NCBI GenBank assembly: GCA_021399435.1 | Contig: JAJTUP010000001.1 | Coordinates: 3,844,001 to 3,908,000, forward strand | Length of the DNA stretch: 64,000 nucleotides | Reading direction: 5' to 3' | From: Diaporthe sp. PMI_573 | Lineage: Eukaryota > Ascomycota > Sordariomycetes > Diaporthales > Diaporthaceae | Shown: positions 32,969 through 42,275 of the stretch, piece by piece | Layout: every line of letters begins with the position of its first letter | How positions within the stretch are numbered: the stretch's first letter is position 1 | Made by a program: the position numbers and the translations under genes | Notes under the pieces: generated by a model | Database searches by the model: none | Seen by the model: the letters and a program-made list of their open reading frames with translations, nothing else | Told to the model about the DNA's origin: nothing

Positions 32969-34615
32969 GATGTCGATCGGGAGTTTAAGCGACTCGGTAA
33001 AAGGGGTGAAGGCCAAAACGCCGCAAGCTGAGAGGGCGAGGCGGGCTACATGTTCAAACATATACTGCGCGCACCACAAGCGATCGGCCCCCCTTCCCCG
33101 GACGTCGCGTGGTGTCTGCTAGTCAGCCGTCAGCGTAAGGACGCCCGATAAGCAAGATTTGACCCCAGGAAGGGGGAATAGCACTTCCGAATGGAGCTTG
33201 GCAAGACTCCCTCTGTGGAGACCGCCAAGGGCCGGCAGAGAGATAAGGAGATTGCGGAGGCTGTCAGATTGCTGCCCAGGCGTCTGGGACCGCATCTTGG
33301 CCACCCATTATACGTGCGCTATCGCCCATTCGATTACTGTCCGGATTGTTTAAGCTCAGTTCGCCATCAGTACGGCACGTGTCAAAAGTCCAGTCTGGGC
33401 TAGCCTCCGCCGGATGCGAGGATGTCGGCCACACGCCCAGGCCGCCTCCCTCGCATCTACCTTCTTAAACAAGTATCTATAAGCGAGTGCTCACGACAGG
33501 AGTTTACATGCGGGAAAAGACCTATCTCTCTCTCTCTCTCTCCATGAGCGATGCTATCATCAGGTCGGATATATGTCACGAAATTCCCGAATCATTCGTC
33601 ACAGTCTTATCGAGCGTATTACAACAGCCCATACGAGCTGAACTCGGGTGTCCGCTATACGGTCACAGCATTCTATCATGGACGACCTGGGCAGTCCTTA
33701 CTCCCTAATCTCTTGTGGAATGAACTCCTGTGGGACAACCGCCTAAGGGGAAATTCCAATGGATAGGCTCCTTCGGATAACAGGTAGAAGGCAAGCAATC
33801 CACAGGCGCTCCGCAACGACGTTTTCATGTTTTATTGGGAATGTGGCTGTGTTGTAACAGTGTTTGTGATGCGGCCAGGTGCAGCCAGGTGCAGCCAGAG
33901 GTGTACTCTGATAGTGTATTGAGTACCCATGCATGTCCTTGTATTCCGAGTGATGATGACTGGATGTTCTCGACTTTCATCCCCAATGTCATTACTGAAC
34001 GCATACCCACAAATATGACAATAGGAAATGCAAAGAAAGAGATCGTGCATAGGAGACTCGAAGTTCAGTAAGAAATAACTCAAATCTGTGCTATGCATCA
34101 TACCCTGGTCGCCGTCCTGAGCCGTTCACTACATATGTATGATACTGGAACTTGGCAAGACCTCAAAGGTGAGTGTCCACGTCATGCATGCCCAAGACTT
34201 CTGTTCAAGGGCGGCACAAACTCTGAAGCTACACCAAGTCTGTCAACTCTTCAGAGAGACAGATCACTTCAGGTCATACCTGAAATCAAACCCCGAGTGC
34301 CCATAGGGGGTGGCGCGTGTACAAAAGATCATCGAGTATTTTCCCCCCATAGTGTCACAACTTCAAATAGCAGAGAATATAATTCAGATGCTGAGAGAAA
34401 CATTTTAATGATGCAAGCTCTACAGCTCTGACGCTGAGTCTAAGTTGCAATCCCATGAGCGCCACAGCATGATGTGATCTGCAAAAACACAAATCGTAAC
34501 AAGCGTCAAGCCATACACAACGCAGCCGAACAAAGCTAATATACAAGAACACAAGGCAGACCGGAAACAAATGAAGCCACAGTATCATGCAGGTCTCTTA
34601 TTCTTCCGCTGAAGC
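32969..34615. other. Intergenic with a repeat copy and a CT microsatellite
   Basis: This holds the permease promoter on one side and the 3' end of the jacalin/aerolysin-like gene on the other. A (TC)n tract lies at about 33525-33542 and a dispersed repeat copy at 33632-33870. A frame at 34093-34431 (plus) has no domain. Confidence 0.5.
33632..33870 (+). repeat. Dispersed repeat family, copy 4, with a 15-nt tandem array
   Basis: The left end ACGAGCTGAACTCGGGTGTC is followed by CGGTCACAG. An array of about five degenerate 15-nt units follows (around 33700-33780, for example ACTCCTGTGGGACAA). The right end CCACAGGCGCTCCGCAACGA and GTGGCTGTGTTGTAACAGTG matches copy 2 closely. It shares both ends and the centre with copy 2, and both ends with copy 1. 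Confidence 0.75.
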
Positions 34616-36239
34616 CTAGCTGATACGATCCACCTCGGTGACGTTAAACTGCATGGCCAGGCTGTCGGCTCCCTTGTAGGTGCCCCCCTGGATCCAGTTG
34701 AACGTCGAGCCAGCCTTCGTGGTGGCGGTGAAGGTTGCATTGATGTTGATGTCGACCTTGTATTGCATAAAGAACGCCTTTGCCGTGCAAAACTTGCCCG
34801 CCGGGCAGGCGAGAGCAAACGTCGCTGCACGGGTGGTGGTGGACCCGACCATCTCGGCATCGTTCTGTGTGTTGACCGTGTTAACGAAAGTTATACCCCT
34901 AACCTAAAGACAGTCCAGAATTTGGAACCTGGTGTTGGTCAAGACTCACGTTCAACGTCTCGAGTTGCCAGTTGGCCTCAGTCCTGACTGAACCTTCGCT
35001 AATCAGTGGAACCCCGACCTTGCCCTCGACTGCAACGCTGCCGCCGACCAGGGCCCGAATCTGGGTGTTGATAGTCCTGGACTCGGTAACGGCGTCGGTA
35101 GTCTGGAGGGTGATGGTCTGTGAGGCTGAGCTGTTGCGGTTGTCTAGAATCTGCGAGCCGACCGACATTTGGGTCCCACGCCCTGCGGGCATGATGCTGC
35201 TGGCGAGACCCTCATAGTCGATGTTGCTGATAGAGATAGACCCAAGCTCGTCCAGAAAGTCTACGCCAAAGCTGCCGAAGATTTCCATGGAATCGCAGTT
35301 GGTGCCTCGTAGTCTGGCAAGAATTCCAGAGCCGGTGGGAATGTCTTGCCATGTGGGACCAGTCGAATCAGGAAGCGAGAAGATGGAACCAAGGACCTCG
35401 AATGAGTTCCCGGCGTCGGTGTCGAATCTGAGGCCGGAGACGTAGATGCTGTCTGCGCTGGTACGGGCGATCGAAAACTTGGTGATGCGCTCATTATCGG
35501 CAAATGTAAACTCGGCATCTGCCAGGGACTCGTTAGAGTGCAACTCTGATGTGTTCCCCGAGTAGCTCGTAGCTTTGATGCCGCGCAAATTGGAAGAACC
35601 CCTATCCGACAGCCAAAGTCAGCGAACGCTACATCAAGGGTGATACTCAAGCATGGGGTTACTAGGACTAGGCGTTTTGATAGCTTTGCTTTTTTGACGT
35701 GTAATGTAGCCAGCATGAGATCATTCATAGTTGTCTGAGTACTTACATGAAAACGCTGCGCGATGAGTGTTAGTGACCCGCTGATCAAGATTCGGGTCTG
35801 GGAGGTCTTACTGAATGTTTGTGAATGGACCGTTGAGAGTGAAATCTTCACATTGAGGATTGGAGCCGGGTTTTACTTCACCGTCCAGAAAAGACAGAAA
35901 AGGCCCTTCCTTCGATGTACCACTCTGTCGCTTCAGAAGTGAAGTGTCTGGGGAGACGAGTTGCTCATTTCTAGCGGCGAGCTCGTCCATACCGTAGGTC
36001 CTAGTTTCGAGCTGGACCCCTTCGTCCTTGAAAAAGTCGATGAGCTCTTGGAGCTCTTCCTCTGTCATTTCTGGGATTTCTGTGATATCTGGCTTGGGGT
36101 CCTTGGGAGGGTCAACAACTGTGAGGGTCTCATTTCGTGGGAAGACACCCGCTGAAGAAAGGTCTGCTACGGGGACTGCCAAGGCAGGCTGAAGCGCGAG
36201 TAGTGCGACTGCAAACGAGAAGATCTTCTTGGTGCACAT
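34616..36239 (-). CDS. Secreted jacalin-like lectin / aerolysin-like beta-pore-forming protein
   Basis: Four exons: 36239-35812, 35755-35747 (a 9-nt microexon), 35601-34950 and 34903-34616, giving about 458 aa. An alternative last acceptor at 34865/34864 shortens it by 13 residues. Residues 1-21 are a signal peptide ending ALQPALA. An acidic prosegment rich in Glu/Asp ends at a Kex2-like KR site around residue 116. A jacalin-type beta-prism region follows (about 130-260), with the pattern ITKFSI, SGLRFDT, then FLDELGSISI. The remainder (about 265-458) has the Ser/Thr-rich alternating strands and central glycine-flanked loop of the aerolysin/ETX-MTX2 fold. Jacalin modules bind sugars; aerolysin-fold modules form membrane pores after oligomerisation. 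Similar fusions occur in fungi, plants and fish. Activity and target are unknown, and the domain call rests on visual pattern matching. Confidence 0.72.
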
Positions 36240-37523
36240 CTTGATAGGGTTGTGTGGTTGGCTCTGATGAATGCAACTGAGAAAAAGAGCCTGTAAAGAG
36301 TGATCAGGCCGTGCTTATGAAATGATTCGAACAAGGGAATGACTGAATGGGAACGAAGGACGCAGCTCGTGCTGTGGCGTAGAACGGATGGCTCGTGTTG
36401 ATGAACAGATCTAGACAGGAATGGTGTGTCCCTCCCCCTTCTTAAATACACACATCGCGAATCTTGAGAGCCTCTCTCGGCTTCGTGGAATTTCTCCGTT
36501 GCCCGGTGGTGATGGAGGTCACCAGGGCTGAGGTTACCAAATTTAGCGTTCACTTTGTACAATATGGTCCGCAGGATAAGCTCATAAGGTTGAAGACCAC
36601 CCATGTCAAGGTTCTTCAGCCTCGTTGATCTTCCAACATGTTCGGCATCCTCCACCGTTGAACAAGATCGGATTGACAAGGCAGCACTCCACTAGAACGA
36701 TGCGCGACTTCTAACTGGCTTGCCTGGCGTTGGCTCTGTAGCCGAGGGGCACTCAACCCTGTGTTTCGGTAGTAGTGATGTTCACTCCCTGGTCCCTGGT
36801 CCCTGCTCCTAAGAAACACAAAGATATCGCGGTTGATTTTGGGTATGGAACTCGCTTAGTCGCAGGTCAATGTCAGGCGATTTGTGCCGTCGGTTGAGAG
36901 TTTGCCAAGGCTGTCAGAGGAAACAATGGGGCCATACAGCTCACCTGGATGCACCTAAGCCCTGTTTTAGTGCAACGCACGGCAACGGTGTTCTATCCTG
37001 CCCTTGGCAATAATACCCTCGGCCAGATGCCGGCCATGGGTAATCGTCTGAACAGCATCCTTAGATGACTCGCCAATGCTATCGTAGATTATGCCTTAGC
37101 ATACGCGCCGAAGTCTAGATGGCCTTCACAGCTTGGCAGAGGGCTAGGTCCGGGCCATCCCACCGCCGCGCACGCCTCTTCACCAACGAGATGCCGATTC
37201 TGGTGTTTCAGAACACGAGATATCGGCGGCGGAAGCAAGGGTGTTGATGAACTGCAGCCAACGGCCGGTGCCGGGGAGCCTGTACCATAGTAGGCCCTCT
37301 AACACATTCTCCCAACTCTCTATTCATCCCTTCTACGCCAAATTTAGCAAATACCTTGGTCATAATCCGCGTGGCTGCATGCTGGGCCAATATAGAGAAC
37401 GTCACATATACGATCACGGACCGAACGCGGTGTTTCCTTCAAATTGTATAGCTACTCAGGTCCAAGAAAAGATCTATTTCTGCAAAGCAAGCACTCCCAA
37501 AAGTATTCCATGCAGAAGCTGGA
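36240..37523. other. Intergenic, no supported gene
   Basis: This contains the promoter of the jacalin/aerolysin-like gene and the 3' side of the spherulin-4-like gene. The frames at 36167-36679 and 37208-37417 (minus) have no domain. Confidence 0.5.
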
Positions 37524-38378
37524 TCAGTCATCGGTTTCTTGGAGCTCACCGTCTTGGAGTCCGCCGTCCTCGGGGGTGCCATTCTTCTCTTGGATGTCCT
37601 GGTCTTTACCGTTTTCCTCCTGTTCATAGTCCTCATCATCGTCTCTGTCCCCATCGTGAGGGTTGTACGATGGTTCACTGCTGTTGCTGCTGCTAGTTTC
37701 AGGCGTGGGCATAGCAGCCACGTTTCCGACAGACTTGGACGAATTCCCACCAGAACCGGATTGGCCTTCACCGGAAGACAATATTGAAGCAATGTCGGCA
37801 ATACCAGCGGGTTTATCATTACTGCTGGCCTCGTTGTACCCAGCGTTCAATATGTTCGCGCTACCCACTCCAGCAGACAGCATATCTTGCAGCCAAGGTT
37901 CTAGTAGCCCCTCGCTTCCCTCGCTGGCGAAATTGTAGATCAAGATGGATGATTGACTCGCCTTTCCGGAGGGGATCTGATTCTCAAGAACTGCATCGTT
38001 GTACGAGGAAGCCTCTGACTCGAAGACCACAACGTAGTCGGCAGAATCATACAGTTCGATATGTTGTGGGGTCACGCCAGGGTTGAAGATACTCTTGAAA
38101 GGGTGGACACCGAACGTGGACCTTGCAGTCTTGAGCAGTGATGCTAGGAATGTGACGCCCTCTTTGGTCCCTTCTTCGTTGGGAATCTCGTCGAAAAATA
38201 TGCCGTCGATTCCAGTTTTAGGGTCGGCGTTCCAAGAATTCCACTGCGTGACATTGCGGTTGATCTCTTCGCCGGAGCTGGTATCGTAGTTGCAGTGAAC
38301 GTAGCCGAAAAGCTCGACGTTAGGATAGGAGTTCAACCTGGTGACACCAGCCGTGTACTCGGCGCTGTCGCCAGGTGC

Positions 38379-38386
38379 CGTGTCTC
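38379..38386. repeat. 8-bp target site duplication, left copy (hAT element 1)
   Basis: CGTGTCTC directly abuts the left inverted terminal repeat and is identical to 41299-41306 at the right end. An 8-bp duplication is the hallmark of hAT transposition. Confidence 0.95.
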
Positions 38387-38409
38387 CAGTGATCGGAATG
38401 GTCCGGTAT
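38387..38409 (+). repeat. Terminal inverted repeat, left (hAT element 1)
   Basis: 23 bp starting CAGTGATCGG; it is the exact reverse complement of 41276-41298. Confidence 0.95.
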
Positions 38410-38441
38410 GGTATGGTATGGAGGTCAAACCATACCATACC
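38410..38441. repeat. Subterminal palindrome of hAT element 1
   Basis: GGTATGGTATGG (38410-38421) pairs with CCATACCATACC (38430-38441) across an 8-nt loop. Related units (CCATACC, ACCGGTA) recur near the right end at about 41175-41275. They are plausible transposase-binding sites. Confidence 0.8.
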
Positions 38442-38586
38442 AGCTGCTTACATAATAACCGGTATGGTCTTACCGGTAAGACCAGCAATACCGCCAAGAC
38501 TGCCAAGACTTGCTAAGAAGATGATGTTGTAGAAAGAAGAGAGGTAATGTATTAGCTCTACTGCTAGCTATCAATCTAATATCAAT

Positions 38587-40884
38587 CTAATCGTTGTCAT
38601 TCTCACTATCCTCGCTATCACTGCTATCCTCAACCTGGCGCTTTCCATACCAGGCCCGGAGACACTCACAAGCCTCTATGATATCTGCCTTCAGCTTACC
38701 ACGGCGATCAACTATAGTAAGCTTTGCGCTACTAAAAAGCCGTTCGCACTCATCTGACATAGGTGAGATCGCAAACAGATCCAGAGCGAAGCGAGCGAGG
38801 TCTCTTTGGGAGTCATAACGGGATAGCCAGTACGCAATGGCCTCGTCGCAACCTGCCTCTTCGTCATGGAGCCGGTCGGTAGAAATATATTGCTCATACA
38901 AATCAGTTGTAGAGACCGGGGCGTCTATTCGAATGCGCTTGTGTTCCCTCTGGCGATCAAACGCTGGGTCAGGATCTCTCTCCTTCCGGACTTGCGGTGG
39001 TAGCATCTCAACAGGGTACCTTCCCTTATACTCTGTCTCCCAGAGCTGTTTCACCGCCGATTGTGCATTATCAAACCACTTCTTTTTTCCTTCGTCGCCT
39101 TGGAGAACCCATTCTTGCCTGAACCATGCCCACTTTCGATATGGATCGAGTATTTGGGCTGCATAGTACGCTGGTGGAAGATCAGTATCTTCGGGGAATC
39201 GATTCTGCCAATTCAGCTGCTGGTTATTGTAATACTCCTCGCATTTGGACCACGCAGCATCTGCGCAACTTTGGAGGTACTTCCATGTGAAGTTATTGTC
39301 GTCTTCGGCGTGGATGTTATAATAATGGTCTTTTGTCTCGTTTATTTCTCGAAGAAGGCAGTCCAAAGTCGAAAACCAGTCAGCGAGGGACGTCTTTTTT
39401 CCCTCAGAAAGCAAAGTTGCGGCGTAGAAGTCTTTAAGAGCAAGCTCAATCTTTTCAAGCTCGAACCAGTGCTGTCCATCGAGCTTGAAGTTCGAAATCC
39501 CATGAGAGCCTTTCCCAGGTACATGGCGAGCTGAGAAGATCTCTAAACGTTCCCGAACATTCAACGCCCGCGTAATTGAATGAAACCATGAATTCCAGCG
39601 TGTCGAGTTGTTCTGGATAAGCTCGAGCCCATCGAATTCAGAGAGATCTCCGCCGATAATGATTGCAGCAAACTCCTCACGGCGTTGTGGAGTTAGCCTA
39701 ATGTATCGTACGAGGTTGTGAAGCCGACCTAAACATCCAAATTTTTTCCAGATCTCTTCCACCTTTGCATAGTCTCCGCGTTGATAGTGCTTTTCAAGCT
39801 TTGCTAAATGCTTCTCACAGTTCCGACCCATGAGAAACGCCTGGCAGCAGAGGTTGACAATGTGGCCCAAGCAGCGAAGTCGGCGATGGCGACGTTGTTT
39901 CGAGTTCATCCATGGGCAGAGCTCCTTGAGTATGAATTCAACAGCGGTATCATTTGATGAGGCATTATCCAGCATGAAGTATCCAATTTGGTCTCCACCA
40001 ATGTCATATTCTTCCAGCAATCCAAGAACGACTGATCCAAGATTCTCGCCCGTGTGTTCGCCGTACACACGTCGTATACCTAAAACGGTCGTTTGTCGCT
40101 TGCCAGCAGTGTCTATCCACATGGCGACGACGCCTAGAATCGCGTAAGGGTTTGGCGAAGTCCAAAGATCAAAGGAGATGGAGATTCTACTCCGCGAGCG
40201 CTGGAGGTCCTCTCTGAGCCGTTGCTTCTTCGACCGAAAGGCTTCAATAACCCAATTTCGAATAGTTCTCGCTGCCTTGGGGAGGTGGTTGAGTAGTGAC
40301 GGATTCAAAAAGAAGAGTAGTTCTCGGAAATACTGATTTTCTAATTGAAAGAACGCAATATGGCAGTACACAATCCAACGAATGAGCAGCTCTTTGAACT
40401 TCTCAATTGAGTCTTTCCAGAAGAAGGCATTCGTAGCAGCCGCGCTCTTCTGCTGCTCCAGTACAGACTTCCGTGTCGAACTGTGTTTCCTGATACCACT
40501 CTGGGGATCAATCTGGTGCTTCTGTTCAAGATGATTTCTCACTCCAGATGTGCCGTTGATAACAAATAGCTCTTGCTTATACTTTCCGACTGCACACTCG
40601 TGACAGTAGTACACCTCTTTCTTATCACTGTCTCGGATGTAATGAAGACCATACTTCCATACATGTGATGAGCCTGGACGAGCTGCCTTTGTGGTCTTGG
40701 CGCGATTCAGGTATGTGATGTGGTCTTGGACGAACTCATCCGGAGGTTCGGGATATTGAACAGGAGCAGGTGATGGTGTCGAGAAAGGTAATGTCGGAGC
40801 AGGCGATGACGTAGGAGTATTGAGAGATATTGACGTTGAACGCGTCGTCAACGAGGACGGCGATGTTGGAAATGGAGATCCCAT
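38587..40884 (-). CDS. hAT-family transposase (element 1)
   Basis: One intact exon of 765 aa. A Ser/Thr/Pro-rich N-terminus is followed by a BED-type zinc finger with Cys94, Cys97, His118 and His123 (YYCHEC ... NHLEQKH), which binds the element ends. The RNase H-like core starts near SISFDLWTSPNPYAILG (first catalytic Asp) and includes FMLDNASSND. The helical insertion occupies roughly 350-620. The C-terminal hAT dimerisation region is at about 690-745 (FALDLFAISPMSDECERLFS, then SAKL). All domains are present at normal length without stops. It shares about the same layout and several motifs with the transposase of element 2 but is clearly a different lineage. It cuts and pastes DNA carrying its inverted repeats in the nucleus. 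Confidence 0.96.
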   Translation of the reverse strand: MGSPFPTSPSSLTTRSTSISLNTPTSSPAPTLPFSTPSPAPVQYPEPPDEFVQDHITYLNRAKTTKAARPGSSHVWKYGLHYIRDSDKKEVYYCHECAVGKYKQELFVINGTSGVRNHLEQKHQIDPQSGIRKHSSTRKSVLEQQKSAAATNAFFWKDSIEKFKELLIRWIVYCHIAFFQLENQYFRELLFFLNPSLLNHLPKAARTIRNWVIEAFRSKKQRLREDLQRSRSRISISFDLWTSPNPYAILGVVAMWIDTAGKRQTTVLGIRRVYGEHTGENLGSVVLGLLEEYDIGGDQIGYFMLDNASSNDTAVEFILKELCPWMNSKQRRHRRLRCLGHIVNLCCQAFLMGRNCEKHLAKLEKHYQRGDYAKVEEIWKKFGCLGRLHNLVRYIRLTPQRREEFAAIIIGGDLSEFDGLELIQNNSTRWNSWFHSITRALNVRERLEIFSARHVPGKGSHGISNFKLDGQHWFELEKIELALKDFYAATLLSEGKKTSLADWFSTLDCLLREINETKDHYYNIHAEDDNNFTWKYLQSCADAAWSKCEEYYNNQQLNWQNRFPEDTDLPPAYYAAQILDPYRKWAWFRQEWVLQGDEGKKKWFDNAQSAVKQLWETEYKGRYPVEMLPPQVRKERDPDPAFDRQREHKRIRIDAPVSTTDLYEQYISTDRLHDEEAGCDEAIAYWLSRYDSQRDLARFALDLFAISPMSDECERLFSSAKLTIVDRRGKLKADIIEACECLRAWYGKRQVEDSSDSEDSENDND

Positions 40885-41275
40885 GGATAATGATTGCAGG
40901 CTATCGTACCCTACGATGTGTCAGAATGAATGGGTGTGATTGATTGAATTGTTGGTTGACTCTGCTCTCCGCTGTCCGCGGTTCTTCTGCCTATAATTAT
41001 AGGTGATATGGTCCTGGCCTCTTGGCAGCGGAGACTGCGGGGTATTCTCCATAATTGTGGCAATGAGATTCCTTAAGAGGCAGGTCCAAGCAGTGATGAC
41101 AGCTGTGGTGCCTGTTGGCATAGTGTGGTGTCAGATAATTGGCTCCACAGGGATCATTACCTCGGCCTATTTTTAGCGTTACCGGTATGACCTGGTATAC
41201 CGGTAATACCATGGTATTGAGATTTCCTCAAACCATACCAAGTCTTGGCGGTATATACCATACCAATACCAACTC

Positions 41276-41298
41276 ATACCGGACCATTCCGATCACTG
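41276..41298 (-). repeat. Terminal inverted repeat, right (hAT element 1)
   Basis: The exact reverse complement of 38387-38409, ending ...CGATCACTG at 41298. Confidence 0.95.
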
Positions 41299-41306
41299 CG
41301 TGTCTC
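41299..41306. repeat. 8-bp target site duplication, right copy (hAT element 1)
   Basis: CGTGTCTC, identical to 38379-38386. Both copies lie in the coding sequence of the spherulin-4-like gene. Confidence 0.95.
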
Positions 41307-41608
41307 CAGGACCCGAGTCAGGATTGATGATGATTTGGAACGTGAGCTGGCTGCTTGCCTCGATAGCCTCGTAGACATTGTCCCAAGCTCCACTTGCCGG
41401 CCAGACGTACTAAATCTCTAGGAGTAAGCTATCAAAACATGGAGGTTTTGGAGAATCGGCACCCTGAAAATGGCTGGGGAGGGAAGGAATTGAATTAGAA
41501 AACAAAGGGCGAAAATAATACCCACAAGCTACTTACAAGTGGAAGAAGGAGGTTGGTGGCAAAGGCCGCTGCCACAAGGGTAATCATCAGAAGTGAGCGC
41601 ATCTTCAT

Positions 41609-42275
41609 GTTCAGATTGCGTGCAATTATCTTGACTGATAGTTAACAAGTCCTTCTAATTTAGTAGTTCAGTGAGATATTACGTTGAGTGCCAGACCTAA
41701 ATCCTGTGCTACCTTTTTTTTTTTTTTTTCATATCAGGCAGAGTTAATTTTGTACAAATGTCGCCTTTGTGAATGGTCTTTGTCCATCTTACCTTTATGG
41801 TTACTTCGGGGTCTTGTGCCACAAAAGTACACTCATCAAAGCAACTGTCGCTAACTCAATTGACCCCATGTAAAGACCCTTCAACATATGACATTTTATA
41901 TATCAGAGGTCCAGCGACTGAAATTCAGCTCCTCCAATCGCAGACGTCAAGCTCTGAAAGGGAAATCTCGGATCTACTAGATGGCGGCGTATGAACACAG
42001 TCATAGAGGAACGGCATCAAAGGATGAGCTGGACTTGATGAAGGCACCACATTGTGGTCGGCAGTGAAGGATCTCACGTGAGGCCAGGCATGGAGCGTAT
42101 TACTGCAGGGTAACCAAAAACATTGTGACGGTATCTGTCCCACCTTACTGGGCGTCTGAGCTATTCAAGTTCTCATCAATCACCTGTTGCAAAAGTGAAC
42201 CTATCGCCCCCAAGAACCGACTTGTACAGTGAGTCCTCTCATCAAACTCAAATACTTACCAGTGTTTTGTGTCAT
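41609..42275. other. Intergenic between the spherulin-4-like gene and the next minus-strand gene
   Basis: This contains the promoter side of the interrupted gene, with a 16-base T run at about 41714-41729, and the 3' region of the following gene. No frame is convincing. Confidence 0.5.

Larger units (their letters stand above)
38387..41298 (-). mobile_element. Complete hAT DNA transposon 1 (2912 bp) inside the spherulin-4-like gene
   Basis: Bounded by 23-bp perfect inverted terminal repeats (38387-38409 and 41276-41298, beginning CAGTGATCGGAATGGTCCGG) and by a perfect 8-bp target duplication. It contains one full-length transposase gene on the minus strand. Just inside each end are many GGTATGG/CCATACC units, including a hairpin at 38410-38441, typical of hAT subterminal transposase-binding repeats. 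Identical ends, duplication and intact frame indicate a recent insertion; whether it is still active is an inference. Confidence 0.96.
37524..41608 (-). pseudogene. Spherulin-4-like (Spherulin4 family) gene disrupted by a hAT element
   Basis: Exon 1 is 41608-41537 (24 codons, signal-like MKMRSLLMITLVAAAFATNL). An intron (GTAAGT ... GATTTAG) leads to exon 2, starting YVWPASGAWDNVYEAIEA at 41409. Exon 2 runs to 41299, stops at a transposon, and resumes in frame at 38378 down to the stop at 37524. With the element and one copy of the 8-bp duplication removed, the frame is continuous and would encode about 345 aa, so the insertion is the only break seen. YVWPASGAWD, the junction region PDSGPGDT/APGDSAEY, LFGYVHC and the GIFFDEIPNE stretch are typical of spherulin-4-like proteins, secreted proteins first known from slime-mould spherulation and common in fungi. 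A Ser/acidic tail follows residue about 250. As it stands the gene cannot make the full protein unless the element excises. Confidence 0.9.

Noticed and set aside
41392..41470. In-frame TAG just upstream of YVWPASGAWD in the spherulin-4-like gene, suggesting a nonsense mutation
   Set aside because: The TAG is the end of an intron (ATTTAG) whose GTAAGT donor is at 41536; splicing removes it and gives a typical signal-peptide/mature junction.
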